Source: an uncultured Saccharospirillaceae bacterium
Lineage (GTDB): Bacteria; Pseudomonadota; Gammaproteobacteria; Pseudomonadales; Oceanobacteraceae
Assembly: GCA_947503895.1 (NCBI GenBank)
Contig: CANNFT010000002.1
Coordinates: forward strand, 1 to 64,000
DNA length: 64,000 bases
Reading direction: 5' to 3'
Position numbers and translations under genes: made by a program. Below are positions 45,068-54,913 of the stretch, piece after piece. A model generated the notes under the pieces. The model was not told the origin of the DNA, made no database searches, and was given only the letters and a program-made list of their open reading frames with translations. Position 1 is the first letter of the stretch, and each line of letters begins with the position of its first letter.

Positions 45068-46510
45068 TTAGGATGCTGGAATTTTGAGCTTCTGGCCCAC
45101 ACGCAGGCTATCGGATTTGAGGCCGTTTAATTTGCGCAGCGCTGTCGTACTGGTCGCGTGTCGCTGAGCAATCACGGACAGGGTATCCCCTGGCTCTATG
45201 ACGTATTCAGAAGCGGCCGTTAAATGTTGACCTTTGTTTCGATTTTTCACCGATGCGATGTAAGTTCCTGGCGGTGGCGCATGATAAAAATATTCTTTTA
45301 TGCCATTAAAAATAGAACGTGCCATGCGTTTTTGGTACGTGCTCGAAGCAAGATTGCGCGCCTCACTGGGGTTGGACAAAAATCCGGTTTCGATGAGTAA
45401 CGAGGGGATATCTGGAGACTTCAACACGGCAAAGCCAGCCTGCTCAACACGACGTTTGTGCAACTTACTCACACTGCCCATGGAGTTTAATACTTTTTGC
45501 CCCATGTCTAAGCTGACACCCAAGCTCGCCGTAATAGACAAATCCAATAGCACACCTGCCAATAAGTCTTCTTTGTCATCCAAGCTCACGCCACCCACGC
45601 CTCCGATTAAATCAGAAGCATTTTCCTTATCCGCCAGCCAGCGCGCTGCCTCACTGGTTGCACCCCGTTGCGAGAGTGCAAATACCGACGCACCTTTTGC
45701 TTTTGGACTATGAAAAGCATCCGCATGGATGGAGATAAATAGATCCGCACTGGCTTTACGAGCAATTCGAGTGCGTTCACGCAATCCAATATAATAATCA
45801 CCGGTTCGAACCAACTTTGGCTTAAATCCTCTTTCGGCTGCCAGTAATTTTTCAATTTCTTTTGCAATCGCTAAAACCACGCGCTTTTCATAAACACGAC
45901 CATGACCGACGGCGCCCGGATCTTCACCACCATGTCCCGCATCAATGGCGATGACAATATCACGACGGCGGGTTAACGATTTCTCATCCAATACGGGTTT
46001 ATTTAGCAAAATGGCTTCCGCCTTATTCAACCCCGTGTCTACACCATCAATCGAAGAAACCGTGGCAGGGTTCGATTGACCTTCACGGTTGTATAAATCC
46101 ACGACTAAACGGTGGCCATATTGTTCATTCGGTTTGAGGTGAAAACTCTTGGGGTTCACGCCGTGGCGTAAATCCAACACGATGCGTAAATCATTGCCGC
46201 CACGGTTTGCCCACCGCACTTTTCTGACTGGGCCGCTTTCGGTCGGTAATGCAGACATGGATGCCAGCATTTGCGAGTTTTCTACATCAATCACTAAACG
46301 GTCTGGCGAGCTAAGCGAGAAAATTTTGTGTTCCACCCCTTTTGATAAATCAAACACCAAACGACTGTTGTCGGGCGCATGCCATAAACGGCCACCAACA
46401 ATATCGGCCCATGCAGGGGTCAAGTAAACGCCGCTCAACACACTGACTATGAGAAGCGATCTTTTAATCCAAGCCACACACCTTCCTCGTTTGAGTTTGC
46501 ACGCGATCAT
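45068..46510 (-). CDS. amiC: Periplasmic N-acetylmuramoyl-L-alanine amidase with AMIN and LysM domains
   Basis: Cleaves the stem peptide from peptidoglycan glycans during cell separation. The 480-residue exported protein has a signal peptide (about 15-35), an AMIN domain for septal targeting (about 38-140), a zinc Amidase_3 domain (about 185-405) and a LysM domain at the C terminus ([20 protein letters not shown], then [10 protein letters not shown]). The zinc ligands appear in [14 protein letters not shown], the following glutamate, SIHADAF, and the catalytic [11 protein letters not shown]. The gene order tsaE-amidase-mutL corresponds to E. coli amiB; AmiB and AmiC cannot be told apart here, and AmiB is the alternative name. 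It overlaps tsaE as ATGA. Confidence 0.93.
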   Translation of the reverse strand: MIACKLKRGRCVAWIKRSLLIVSVLSGVYLTPAWADIVGGRLWHAPDNSRLVFDLSKGVEHKIFSLSSPDRLVIDVENSQMLASMSALPTESGPVRKVRWANRGGNDLRIVLDLRHGVNPKSFHLKPNEQYGHRLVVDLYNREGQSNPATVSSIDGVDTGLNKAEAILLNKPVLDEKSLTRRRDIVIAIDAGHGGEDPGAVGHGRVYEKRVVLAIAKEIEKLLAAERGFKPKLVRTGDYYIGLRERTRIARKASADLFISIHADAFHSPKAKGASVFALSQRGATSEAARWLADKENASDLIGGVGGVSLDDKEDLLAGVLLDLSITASLGVSLDMGQKVLNSMGSVSKLHKRRVEQAGFAVLKSPDIPSLLIETGFLSNPSEARNLASSTYQKRMARSIFNGIKEYFYHAPPPGTYIASVKNRNKGQHLTAASEYVIEPGDTLSVIAQRHATSTTALRKLNGLKSDSLRVGQKLKIPAS

Positions 46511-47055
46511 TCGGTATCGGTGTCATTATTCTGTGATTGCCAAGTTGCCAACCATTGTTCTGCAAGCTTTACACCGACTGGACTGGACGCTGCGAGCGAC
46601 AATGTTCGACCCTCTTGCCACGGTGTGATGGTCACATCCAAGTCGGCATGGGGCAGCACACCTTGTCCTTTTTCTGGCCACTCCACTAAACAAATTGCAC
46701 CGGAATCGAAATAATCTCGTACACCCATAAATTCTAATTCTTCTGGGTCAGCCAATCGGTACAGGTCGAAATGGTAAACATTGATCTGTTTACTCTTACC
46801 ATCTTGACCATCAGTGAGCTGATACGGTTCCACGAGCGTATAGGTCGGACTTTTTACCGCACCTTGGTGCCCAAGGCCCTGAATCAGTCCTCGGCTTAGG
46901 GTGGTTTTCCCCATGCCGAGGTCACCGTGCAAATACAATACGGAGCCCATTGGCATTTGTTTCGCCGCTTCCGCGGCAAAATCTAACATATGAGCTTCGT
47001 CGGTAAAGTTCAGGGTCACCTGAGTCGAATCGATAGTCGTGTTCTGGTCGTTCAT
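46507..47055 (-). CDS. tsaE: tRNA threonylcarbamoyladenosine ATPase TsaE
   Basis: ATPase that works with TsaB and TsaD in making t6A37 on tRNAs decoding ANN codons. The 182-residue protein has a P-loop [13 protein letters not shown] (about 45-57), then YTLVEPYQ, the HFDLYRL motif, and LVEWPEKG. The length is slightly above the 150-residue norm because of an N-terminal extension. It belongs to the nnr-tsaE-amiC-mutL-miaA-hfq series and has a stop overlapping the amidase start by four bases. Confidence 0.94.
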   Translation of the reverse strand: MNDQNTTIDSTQVTLNFTDEAHMLDFAAEAAKQMPMGSVLYLHGDLGMGKTTLSRGLIQGLGHQGAVKSPTYTLVEPYQLTDGQDGKSKQINVYHFDLYRLADPEELEFMGVRDYFDSGAICLVEWPEKGQGVLPHADLDVTITPWQEGRTLSLAASSPVGVKLAEQWLATWQSQNNDTDTE

Positions 47056-47076
47056 TTTGACGTCATAGTTATGAGT

Positions 47077-48591
47077 TTAATTTACAAGCTGACGAATGGC
47101 GGGCAACAACTCGGTCGCCAGCATGCCTTTTTGACCCTGAGCCGCCGCATCATCTGCCGCTGCGCTGTGCAAGCACACGCCTAATTTTACGGCATCCGAC
47201 AGAGTGAGTTCGTGAGCAGAATGCACCGCCACAATGGCCCCCAATACGCCGCTTAACACATCGCCCATACCTGCTGACGCCATACCAGGGTTACCATCGG
47301 TACAAATACTGGTTCGAGTTTCAGTCGACACCAAACTACCTAGCCCTTTCAAGATGACCACGCTGCTAAACAATTCAGCGAGTTGCTTGGCGGCCACAAT
47401 TCGGTCTTGCTGAATAGTCTGCGCGGGCTGTTTTAACAGTCGACCCGCTTCACCAGGGTGCGGTGTTAATACGGATAAACGTTCCGCGAGGTTATGCTGA
47501 AGACGCCCGTCAGACAGTATATTCAAAGCATCTGCATCCAATACGACGGGGGTGTCGATCGCCATCACTTGTTGTAATAACTGTTGCCCCCAATAATTAG
47601 TCCCCAATCCAGGGCCTATGACAATGACATCGGCAGCCGTGAGCAAGGGCTGTAAATCTTGCCCGCTTTGAACGCCGTGTGCCATGACCTCAGGATAACG
47701 AGCCAGTAATGCTGAAACGTGCTCAGGACGCGTGGCTACGCTCACGCGACCAGCACCACTTCGTAATGCCGCCCCAGCTGCCATAATGCAGGCGCCCCCC
47801 AAACCAAGGTCGCCACCAATTATCATGACATGTCCATGATCGCCTTTGTGGCTATCGGCCGCACGCGGAGACAACCATTGCTGCCGGTGAATGGAATGCC
47901 AATTAATTAAGTCTTGTTGGTTGTTTTGACGTTTAAATAATTCGTCCGTCAGCCCCAAACGCGCTAATCGCACATCGCCGGCGACTACAGGTCCATGACC
48001 TGTGTATAAACCTTGTTTGTTGGCCACCATGGTGACGGTCATGTCGGCCTTAACCGCCACGCCATGCACAGCGCCGGTTGTACCGTCTAAGCCGGACGGA
48101 ATGTCCACCGATAAAACCGGCAATGCGTGTTGATTCATTAATTCGATGGCGCTTTGGTAGTCGCCGGTGACAGGCCCTTTTAAGCCCGTGCCCAGCAAAG
48201 CATCCACAACCACGCCGCTTTGCGGCCATTCAATCTCATCTAACTGAATCGGTGCGATGCCGTCACTCACTGCCGCTTCGGCTGCTCGTTTGGCATCCCC
48301 CTTCAAGGCACTTAACGGTGTCAGTGCAATCAGCTGGACGTCTATTTCATGTTGTTGCGCCAAACGCGCCATTACATATCCATCACCCGCATTATTGCCG
48401 GTGCCGGCAAACACCAAGAGGTTGCGCACTTGTGGCCATTGCACCAACAACGCTGCAAACGCCGCTTCGGCCGCCTGCTCCATTAAGCTGTAGCTGTCGA
48501 TCCCCATTTCTTCGATGGCGAGACGATCAAACTCTCTTACTTGTTCAACGCTATAAAGAGGAACACCCTGAATTTTGTCTGTGCTTGCCAT
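47077..48591 (-). CDS. nnr: Bifunctional NAD(P)HX epimerase/dehydratase
   Basis: Repairs hydrated NADH and NADPH. The N-terminal YjeF_N epimerase domain (about 1-215) shows GTGNNAGDGYVMAR and VDALLGTGLKG; the C-terminal ADP-dependent dehydratase domain (about 225-500) shows GHVMIIGGDLGLGGA, LTPHPGEAGRLL and GNPGMASAGMGDVLSG. At 504 residues it is a full-length fusion like E. coli YjeF. It is the first gene of the minus-strand series that includes tsaE and mutL, and it is divergent from queG across about 210 bases. Confidence 0.95.
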   Translation of the reverse strand: MASTDKIQGVPLYSVEQVREFDRLAIEEMGIDSYSLMEQAAEAAFAALLVQWPQVRNLLVFAGTGNNAGDGYVMARLAQQHEIDVQLIALTPLSALKGDAKRAAEAAVSDGIAPIQLDEIEWPQSGVVVDALLGTGLKGPVTGDYQSAIELMNQHALPVLSVDIPSGLDGTTGAVHGVAVKADMTVTMVANKQGLYTGHGPVVAGDVRLARLGLTDELFKRQNNQQDLINWHSIHRQQWLSPRAADSHKGDHGHVMIIGGDLGLGGACIMAAGAALRSGAGRVSVATRPEHVSALLARYPEVMAHGVQSGQDLQPLLTAADVIVIGPGLGTNYWGQQLLQQVMAIDTPVVLDADALNILSDGRLQHNLAERLSVLTPHPGEAGRLLKQPAQTIQQDRIVAAKQLAELFSSVVILKGLGSLVSTETRTSICTDGNPGMASAGMGDVLSGVLGAIVAVHSAHELTLSDAVKLGVCLHSAAADDAAAQGQKGMLATELLPAIRQLVN

Positions 48592-48800
48592 CCGTGCGCT
48601 CCGTTATTTGTATTGTCAAAATAGACTCAACTATCACTATTTTTAATGGGTTTATTGCATCAATAAAGGTTAAAATTGCGCCAATTATACGCAGATCTAA
48701 GTATTTATTAACCCCAGGGGTTAACCGCTGTGATCAATTTTTGCTGAAATCGCACGGTATTGGCTTACCTTTAATAGAATACTGTTTCATTAACTGAACC

Positions 48801-49877
48801 ATGAAAGAAGCACCCACTATCGCACACCCTATGAATTACGAACATCTTGCACAACAAATTCGCCAATGGGGTATGGAATTGGGTTTCCAACATATCGCAT
48901 TTGCCGATGTGCATTTAGGCGAGCATGTTGACTATTTTCAAGATTGGCTCGCACATGAATATCATGGCGAAATGGCGTACATGGCCAGTCACGGTGCTAA
49001 ACGATACCAGCCTGCGGAATTGGTGCCAGGTACTATGCGTGTGATTACTGCCCGTATGGATTACATGCCACCAGAAGTCGAAACGCTGCGCATCTTAAAC
49101 AATCCATCACAGGCTTACATTAGTCGCTACGCACTGGGTCGTGACTATCACAAACTGATTCGTAAACGCCTCACTCAGCTCGCCAAAAAAATTCAAGACG
49201 CCGTTGGTGATTACGGTTATCGCGCGTTTGTGGATAGCGCGCCTGTTTTAGAACGAGGATTGGCGCAAAAATCTGGTCAAGGGTGGATTGGCAAAAATGC
49301 GATGTTGATTAATCCCAAAGCCGGGTCTTACTTTTTTCTTGGTGAGCTGTTTACGGATTTACCTTTACCGGTTGATGAAGAGTTTAAACAAAATCACTGC
49401 GGCAGCTGTCGCGCTTGTTTAGATTATTGCCCGACTGGGGCCATTGTGGATAACCATATTGTCGATGCGCGGAAATGCATTTCGTATTTAACCATCGAAT
49501 TAAAAGGCAGCATTCCTGAGTCGTTACGAAAGCCCATGGGCAATCGTATTTTCGGGTGTGATGATTGTCAGCTCTGCTGCCCGTGGAATAAATTTTCTAA
49601 GCCGACTCAAGAAGCCGACTTTACACCGCGACATCAGTTAGATAACTCGACGCTATTAGAGTTATTCAATTGGGATGAGCAAACTTTTTTATCCAAAACA
49701 GAAGGCACCCCTATTCGCCGTGCGGGTTACGAACGCTGGCTAAGGAATATCGCCGTTGCATTAGGCAATGCCCCCACCTCAGACGCTATCATCCATGCAT
49801 TAAAAGCCAAGCAATCTCATCCATCTGAATTGGTCAGCGAACACGTTAATTGGGCGCTAACGCAACACCATCAGTAA
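48801..49877 (+). CDS. queG: Epoxyqueuosine reductase
   Basis: Reduces epoxyqueuosine to queuosine in tRNA, using cobalamin and two 4Fe-4S clusters. The 358-residue protein has GRDYHKLIRKRL and DSAPVLERGLAQKSGQGW in the N-terminal cobalamin-binding region. Both cluster motifs follow, CGSCRACLDYCPTGAI and CDDCQLCCPWNKFSK, and then HEAT-like repeats. The start at 48801 could also be the ATG at 48831; no ribosome binding site decides. The gene order with nnr on the opposite strand matches E. coli yjeF/yjeS. Confidence 0.94.
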   Translation: MKEAPTIAHPMNYEHLAQQIRQWGMELGFQHIAFADVHLGEHVDYFQDWLAHEYHGEMAYMASHGAKRYQPAELVPGTMRVITARMDYMPPEVETLRILNNPSQAYISRYALGRDYHKLIRKRLTQLAKKIQDAVGDYGYRAFVDSAPVLERGLAQKSGQGWIGKNAMLINPKAGSYFFLGELFTDLPLPVDEEFKQNHCGSCRACLDYCPTGAIVDNHIVDARKCISYLTIELKGSIPESLRKPMGNRIFGCDDCQLCCPWNKFSKPTQEADFTPRHQLDNSTLLELFNWDEQTFLSKTEGTPIRRAGYERWLRNIAVALGNAPTSDAIIHALKAKQSHPSELVSEHVNWALTQHHQ

Positions 49878-49973
49878 ACAACCGCGCGTTTGATGACCCG
49901 CTCATCCGATTTTAATTAAAGTCATTTTACGCCATGCCGATAGCCACAGTATCCATCTCACGTATCGGCGCGT

Positions 49974-51530
49974 ATGACCATGAGAATTGACAACGCCAAT
50001 ATCAGTTTGCAAGGGCAGGTAACCCGCGAACGCCTAGCGTCCCGTACCATTCGCCAGTCCATTGAAGTGACGCAAGGTAACGCTGAAACGGCTAATGCCT
50101 CTCAACTGATCGACCCCCAATCCCGTTCACCCTCAAGCGGCAATGAAACTAGCCTTTCTTTAAATGGCCTGAATATCACTCGCCTTGTGCAACAACAGTC
50201 GAGCAACCTGCAATCTATCGCGCATGAAGCGATCTCTACCGTTCGCACCGAGGAAGACAATCAGGTGCTGTTACTGGAAAAAATGGGGCTGGTTCAAAAC
50301 ATTACGCAATCGGTATTCAGCCTGGAATCTCAAATACATCAGGTGATTGCCATCGATCGCGGCGACGCCTCAAGTGTACCGACCGGCACATTCGTGATTC
50401 GTGAAATTGAATTCATTGATCAATCCCGCATGATCGAACGAAATCAATTCGAATTTATGGCCTCAGGCCAAGTCAAAACGGAAGATGGTCGCGACATTGA
50501 TTTTTTATTAGAGCTGAATTACCGCAGCGAAAAAGACCTTTCACTGCTGAATCAAACCTCCAGCACATTAATCGACCCACTGGTGATCAATTTAGACGGC
50601 GGCCCGCCAGAATTGTCCGATACCCTATTTGAATTTGACCTAAACAGTGACGGCGAAACCGAAAGCATCCATCAAGTCGCACAAGGCACCGGCTATTTGG
50701 TGTTCGACCACAATCAAAACAACATCATTGACGATGGCAGCGAAATGTTTGGCCCTGCCAGCGGGCACGGATTTCATGAACTTGCCGCCTACGATGAGGA
50801 CGGAAACGGCTGGATTGATGAAAATGATTCCGTGTTTTCTCAATTGGGTATTTTGCAATACGACGCACAAGGCAATCAAAATTTAACTTCACTACTGGAG
50901 AGCGGAGTCGGAGCCCTGTATTTGGGTTATCAAGAAGGTACGTTTGATCTTGAAGATCAACAATCTGTATTCCAAGCACAAATTCAGCGAAGCGGCGTTG
51001 CACTATCTGAGCAAGGACAAGTGCTCAGTTTACAAGAATTACACTACCCTGCTGAGCTCAATAACAACATGGCAAACATCCAAAATACAGAGAGTGCCGC
51101 GGATCAAAAAAGCGCAGGTTTAAACACAGATATAAATACAGCGACGGATGTTTTTCGCTTTGAAGTGAACCACTTCTCTGCTGCCAATGCTTCTATTCAA
51201 TCGAATATGAAAGAAAACGATGGGTTCAATAACCGTCCGTTCACGCTCGATCACGTGCAAACCCAAATGCAATTATTGATGCGAGACGAATCACTGTTTA
51301 GCACGGTTGAAATTGGGCAGACGGCTCATATTGATGCCACGCAGGAGCTGATTCAGGACTCACCGTATCATTTAAACAATACAAGCGACGCTTTCTCTGC
51401 CCTAACGCCTTCCGATACGACTAGGCTCGAATTAAAACAAGTCATTGATGCGTTAAAGGCCATTCGAGCATCACAAGAACAGGAAACGGCCAAGCTGGCG
51501 TTGTATCGGAAAATTGATTTACTGGATTAA
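49974..51530 (+). CDS. Large acidic protein with EF-hand-like calcium-binding loops
   Basis: A 518-residue protein without a signal peptide. Residues about 160-345 contain DPLVINLDGGPPELSD followed by three acidic loops that resemble dockerin or EF-hand calcium ligands: DLNSDGETE (222-230), DHNQNNIIDDGSE (245-257) and DEDGNGWIDENDS (274-286). A GVGALYLGY segment follows. The C-terminal third is poor in features and ends in a helical region. I recall this family as a widespread, uncharacterised gammaproteobacterial protein with a DLDGDG core, often in flagellated marine species. It breaks the queG-orn synteny, sits alone on the plus strand, and no ribosome binding site decides between the ATGs at 49974 and 49980. 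Function is unknown. Confidence 0.7.
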   Translation: MTMRIDNANISLQGQVTRERLASRTIRQSIEVTQGNAETANASQLIDPQSRSPSSGNETSLSLNGLNITRLVQQQSSNLQSIAHEAISTVRTEEDNQVLLLEKMGLVQNITQSVFSLESQIHQVIAIDRGDASSVPTGTFVIREIEFIDQSRMIERNQFEFMASGQVKTEDGRDIDFLLELNYRSEKDLSLLNQTSSTLIDPLVINLDGGPPELSDTLFEFDLNSDGETESIHQVAQGTGYLVFDHNQNNIIDDGSEMFGPASGHGFHELAAYDEDGNGWIDENDSVFSQLGILQYDAQGNQNLTSLLESGVGALYLGYQEGTFDLEDQQSVFQAQIQRSGVALSEQGQVLSLQELHYPAELNNNMANIQNTESAADQKSAGLNTDINTATDVFRFEVNHFSAANASIQSNMKENDGFNNRPFTLDHVQTQMQLLMRDESLFSTVEIGQTAHIDATQELIQDSPYHLNNTSDAFSALTPSDTTRLELKQVIDALKAIRASQEQETAKLALYRKIDLLD

Positions 51531-51586
51531 TACGGCATTCATGACAACTTAATGTTTTGACTCGCAAGACGGTAACGAATAAAGCC

Positions 51587-51617
51587 TATATACGAACGCG
51601 TGATGCATTCGTATATA
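51587..51617. repeat. Perfect 10-base inverted repeat between convergent genes
   Basis: TATATACGAA (51587-51596) and TTCGTATATA (51608-51617) are perfect inverted repeats around an 11-base loop, in the 109 bases between the calcium-binding protein gene (plus) and orn (minus). It could act as a terminator or a protein-binding site; the stem is AT-rich and no T-run follows. Confidence 0.6.
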
Positions 51618-51639
51618 TCCGGTTTCCACCGCTAGACTT

Positions 51640-52182
51640 TTAAATCGACATAATGGTTTTGCGGTAATACTGAAGCTCTTCGATGGACTCACGAATGTCA
51701 TCCAAAGCGAGGTGCGCGCCCTTTTTGGTTAACCCTGCGAGTGCTTCAGGTTTCCAACGGCGAGCCAACTCTTTTAGCGTGCTCACATCTAAATTGCGGT
51801 AATGGAAAAAGTCTTCGAGCTCCTTCATGTATTTATTCATGAAGCGACGATCCTGATGCACGCTGTTGCCGCACATCGGGGAAATGCCTTTACCAACATA
51901 TTGCCTTAAAAATTCGATGGTTTGCGCTTGCGCTTGCTCCGCCGTCACGGTGCTTTCTTTGACTCGTTGAGTTAATCCGCTGTTGCCATGGGTTTTGGTA
52001 TTCCACTCATCCATGGCCGCTAGCGTTTCATCGGATTGGTGAATCGCCAGTACAGGCCCCTCTGCCAATATATTTAAATCGCTGTCAGTGACAATGGTGG
52101 CGATCTCAATGATGACGTCTGTGGCGGGGTCAAGACCCGTCATTTCGAGGTCAATCCAGATCAAGTTATGCTTTTTTTCCAT
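51640..52182 (-). CDS. orn: Oligoribonuclease
   Basis: 3'-to-5' exoribonuclease that degrades dinucleotides, including pGpG from c-di-GMP breakdown, so it has a link to the c-di-GMP proteins in the window. The 180-residue DEDDh enzyme shows [12 protein letters not shown] (first acidic pair), [11 protein letters not shown] (second) and the third acidic motif with histidine, [14 protein letters not shown]. The length is standard. It is divergent from rsgA with a gap of 138 bases. Confidence 0.97.
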   Translation of the reverse strand: MEKKHNLIWIDLEMTGLDPATDVIIEIATIVTDSDLNILAEGPVLAIHQSDETLAAMDEWNTKTHGNSGLTQRVKESTVTAEQAQAQTIEFLRQYVGKGISPMCGNSVHQDRRFMNKYMKELEDFFHYRNLDVSTLKELARRWKPEALAGLTKKGAHLALDDIRESIEELQYYRKTIMSI

Positions 52183-52320
52183 TTCACTGCCTTCACGCGT
52201 GGCCCGTCAAATACGCCTGATCTCGACCTTTTAACGACACGGCCGTCTTAGTTCGGATTAGGTTAGGTGTTCGTATTCGATACGGTTACAATAGTTAAAG
52301 TGTAATTTGATCATAGATGT

Positions 52321-53349
52321 ATGTCTAAACGAAAGCTTAATAAACAGCAGACTTGGCGAATCCAGAAAATTCAGGGTGAACGCGCCTCTCGTGCCAATAA
52401 GAAAGAGTCGCAAATCCATGAAGACTTGGAGGGCGGGCAATTAGGGCCTGAACAACCCGGTCAAGTCATCGCTCACTTCGGCACACAAGTACTGGTCGAA
52501 GGCGCTGACATGGCGCGTACTCGCTGCTACATGCGTACAAACCTAGGCGGCCTCGTCACGGGAGACAATATCGTCTGGCGAATGGGCCAAGAAGGGCACG
52601 GCGTGGTGGTGGCCAAGCTGGAAAGGCAAAGCGAGATCCAACGCCCCAATATGTACGGTGAATTAAAATCTGTGGCGGCAAACATCGATTACATGGTGAT
52701 TGTTGTGGCACCTGAGCCACATGCACACCGCAATCTAATTGACCGCTATTTAGTGGCGGCCGAGATGAGCCAAATCGAACCGGTGCTCTGCCTGAACAAA
52801 ATTGACCTTTTGAATGAGGACAACCAAGCCCACTTTGAGCTGTTAATCCAAGATTACGAGTCGATTGGCTACCGCTTCGTTCAGGCATCAGCCAAGCAAG
52901 AAGATGGTCTTGAAGCCCTAAAAGGTATGCTGAAAGATCGAATCAGTGTTTTTGTAGGACAAAGCGGCGTTGGCAAATCGTCCATCATCCAAACACTGCT
53001 ACCCGATGAAGACATACGAGTCGGCGCGCTCAGCGCCCAATCCCGTAAAGGTCGACACACCACAACGACCGCGACTTTATTTCATTTCCCATCCGGCGGA
53101 GACCTGATTGATAGCCCAGGCATTCGTGAATTTGGCTTATGGCATATGACAGCCGAAGAAGTTTTAGAAGGTTTTCCTGAATTTCGCGATCACATTGGCC
53201 GCTGCAAATTCAGGGACTGCAAGCACGACGCTGAGCCGGGTTGCGCCATCAAACACGCGCTCGAATCGGGCGTCATTAGCCCCGGACGTTTTGCCAGTTT
53301 CCAGCAAATCGTTCAAAGCCTAGATGACGTCGTTGTCCGAGATCCTTAA
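52321..53349 (+). CDS. rsgA: Ribosome small subunit-dependent GTPase RsgA
   Basis: Matures the 30S subunit late in assembly. The 342-residue protein has an N-terminal OB domain, a circularly permuted GTPase domain with the order G4 (CLNKIDLL), G1 (GQSGVGKSSII), G3 (DSPGIREFG), and a C-terminal zinc domain (CKFRDCKHDAEPGC). The permuted order is the family hallmark. The basic N terminus (MSKRKLNKQQ) matches relatives. It has its usual neighbours orn and psd, here with a BLUF gene between rsgA and psd. Confidence 0.97.
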   Translation: MSKRKLNKQQTWRIQKIQGERASRANKKESQIHEDLEGGQLGPEQPGQVIAHFGTQVLVEGADMARTRCYMRTNLGGLVTGDNIVWRMGQEGHGVVVAKLERQSEIQRPNMYGELKSVAANIDYMVIVVAPEPHAHRNLIDRYLVAAEMSQIEPVLCLNKIDLLNEDNQAHFELLIQDYESIGYRFVQASAKQEDGLEALKGMLKDRISVFVGQSGVGKSSIIQTLLPDEDIRVGALSAQSRKGRHTTTTATLFHFPSGGDLIDSPGIREFGLWHMTAEEVLEGFPEFRDHIGRCKFRDCKHDAEPGCAIKHALESGVISPGRFASFQQIVQSLDDVVVRDP

Positions 53350-53431
53350 TCCCCTGATATTCTAAAAACGGTTCCGCTCAGGCACAGTTTCAAAGCGTAT
53401 TCATTTAGCTACACTCAATACAGTCATTGCT

Positions 53432-53452
53432 CGGCGGGATAACCTCCCGCCG
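53432..53452. repeat. GC-rich hairpin upstream of the BLUF gene
   Basis: CGGCGGGA (53432-53439) and TCCCGCCG (53445-53452) are perfect 8-base inverted repeats with a 5-base loop. It lies 82 bases after rsgA and 28 bases before the BLUF start. It lacks a T-run, so it may be a weak terminator for rsgA or a structure in the BLUF leader. Confidence 0.6.
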
Positions 53453-53480
53453 CTCATGTATGTTCGTGAGGCTTATGTTT

Positions 53481-53900
53481 ATGCAAATGCTTTTATACTG
53501 CAGCATGTATCGCGGCAGCCCATTTGAGCGCGATCGTGACATCGAAATGATTCTGGATTCCGCCAGCCGCAATAATAAACAGCACCAGCTCACCGGCGTA
53601 CTGCTCTACGACGAAGGTGCATTTATTCAATTACTCGAAGGTCAAAAATCCGATGTCGACGCTTTAATGTCAATTATTAAGCAAGACACGCGGCATAAAA
53701 AAATTCGGATCATTTTTTACGAAGAGATTCGGGTGAGGGAGTTTGAAGATTGGAGCATGAAATATTTTGACTGTGGTAAAGCCAATCGATTATCAGCAGA
53801 ATCACTTGAACGCTTCCGCGCTATTTATTTAAATAATTTTAAAGTATCAAGTGAACATGCATTGAAGTTTATTAAACACATGGTGCAAGAACCGATTTAA
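53481..53900 (+). CDS. Stand-alone BLUF blue-light photoreceptor
   Basis: BLUF domains bind flavin (FAD) and change their hydrogen-bond network on blue light. From the ATG at 53481 (GAGG 9 bases upstream) the protein is 139 residues: the photoactive tyrosine is Tyr6 in LLYCSMYRG, the flavin-contacting asparagine Asn31/32 in SRNNKQHQLTGVLLY, the key glutamine Gln50 in GAFIQLLEG, and the conserved REFEDWSM follows. The open frame reaches 53427, but those residues are not BLUF-like. There is no fused EAL or cyclase domain, so output must go through a partner. It sits between rsgA and psd, a place that is not conserved for BLUF genes as far as I know. Confidence 0.9.
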   Translation: MQMLLYCSMYRGSPFERDRDIEMILDSASRNNKQHQLTGVLLYDEGAFIQLLEGQKSDVDALMSIIKQDTRHKKIRIIFYEEIRVREFEDWSMKYFDCGKANRLSAESLERFRAIYLNNFKVSSEHALKFIKHMVQEPI

Positions 53901-53918
53901 TGCATCGGTTTAACGCAA

Positions 53919-53946
53919 ACCCTAACCGGAAAATTCCGGCTAGGGT
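53919..53946. repeat. Hairpin between the BLUF gene and psd
   Basis: ACCCTA-A-CCGGAA and TTCCGG-C-TAGGGT pair over 12 bases with one mismatch and a 2-base loop. It lies between two convergent genes and could end either transcript, but no T-run follows the stem in either direction. Confidence 0.5.
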
Positions 53947-53962
53947 GACTTAAATAAACTGA

Positions 53963-54817
53963 CTATTTACGGCATTCGGCCAATGCTTCACCCATGCGCA
54001 GCGGCGACGCTTCACGTAAGGATTCAGCGAATTCAACCGCGTCAGGCGGGAAACACAAAACCACGGTCGAACCGAGTTTAAAGCGTCCCATTTCATCACC
54101 TTTTTCCAAATGAATGGGTTCACCATTATAGCGCTGAGCTTGTGGCATACCCGGTAAAGGGGTGACCTGTCCCGACCAAACGGTTTCTATACCCGCGACA
54201 ATCATTGCGCCCACTAGCACCATGGCCATTGGCCCAAACTCGGTATCGAACATGCACACCAAGCGTTCATTGCGAGCAAATAAAGCATCCACATTATTCA
54301 CGGTTGCTGGGTTCACACTGAACAATTTACCGGGGACATAAATGGTTTCTGTCAGCGTGCCGGCAAAAGGCATATGCACGCGATGGTAATCTTTCGGTGA
54401 CAAATAAATGGTCATGAAGTCACCATTTTGAAAGGCTTCTGCACGCTCGGCATCCCCCCCTAATAAATCCGTCACACTGTAGTCATGGCCTTTTGCCTGA
54501 AATACGCGACCCAGTTCAATTTTGCCCAACTGGCTGATCGCGCCGTCCGCGGGACTGACTAGCGTGGTTTCGCCTTCTGCTAATGGGCGTGCACCTTCTT
54601 TAAGCGGCCGAGTAAAAAACTCGTTGAAACTGCTGTAAGCATTTAAATTTTCATTCAACGCTTCCGACATGTTGACTTGATAACGCTTAGCGAACCAATT
54701 GATGAATGTTTTTTTAATCAGTGGATTTTCACTCGCTGCTATTTTACCCACCAAGCGAGAAAGGGCGTGTTGCGGGACGAGGTACTGACTTAAGGCGAAG
54801 AGCTGATCTTTATTCAC
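53963..54817 (-). CDS. psd: Phosphatidylserine decarboxylase proenzyme
   Basis: Forms phosphatidylethanolamine in the inner membrane. The proenzyme cleaves itself between Gly and Ser of an LGST motif, creating the pyruvoyl group; here [11 protein letters not shown] lies near the C terminus (about residues 246-256). Further landmarks are FFTRPLK, VSPADG, KGHDYSV and [12 protein letters not shown]. The 284-residue length is typical. It is on the minus strand; the rsgA-psd neighbourhood is conserved in gammaproteobacteria. Confidence 0.96.
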   Translation of the reverse strand: MNKDQLFALSQYLVPQHALSRLVGKIAASENPLIKKTFINWFAKRYQVNMSEALNENLNAYSSFNEFFTRPLKEGARPLAEGETTLVSPADGAISQLGKIELGRVFQAKGHDYSVTDLLGGDAERAEAFQNGDFMTIYLSPKDYHRVHMPFAGTLTETIYVPGKLFSVNPATVNNVDALFARNERLVCMFDTEFGPMAMVLVGAMIVAGIETVWSGQVTPLPGMPQAQRYNGEPIHLEKGDEMGRFKLGSTVVLCFPPDAVEFAESLREASPLRMGEALAECRK

Positions 54818-54913
54818 TGCGAATCCTGTTTATGCTGGCGGCCTGCGGCCCGTCCAATAATAATATTTCTTGAAGTTACATGCGTGTGCCGAGTCATCAA
54901 CACTCAAACTTAA

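Noticed and set aside
48252..48797. A 181-codon open frame on the plus strand opposite nnr
   Set aside because: It lies mostly within the strong nnr gene on the other strand, its product has no recognisable domain and is rich in arginine, proline and cysteine, and it reads like a shadow frame.
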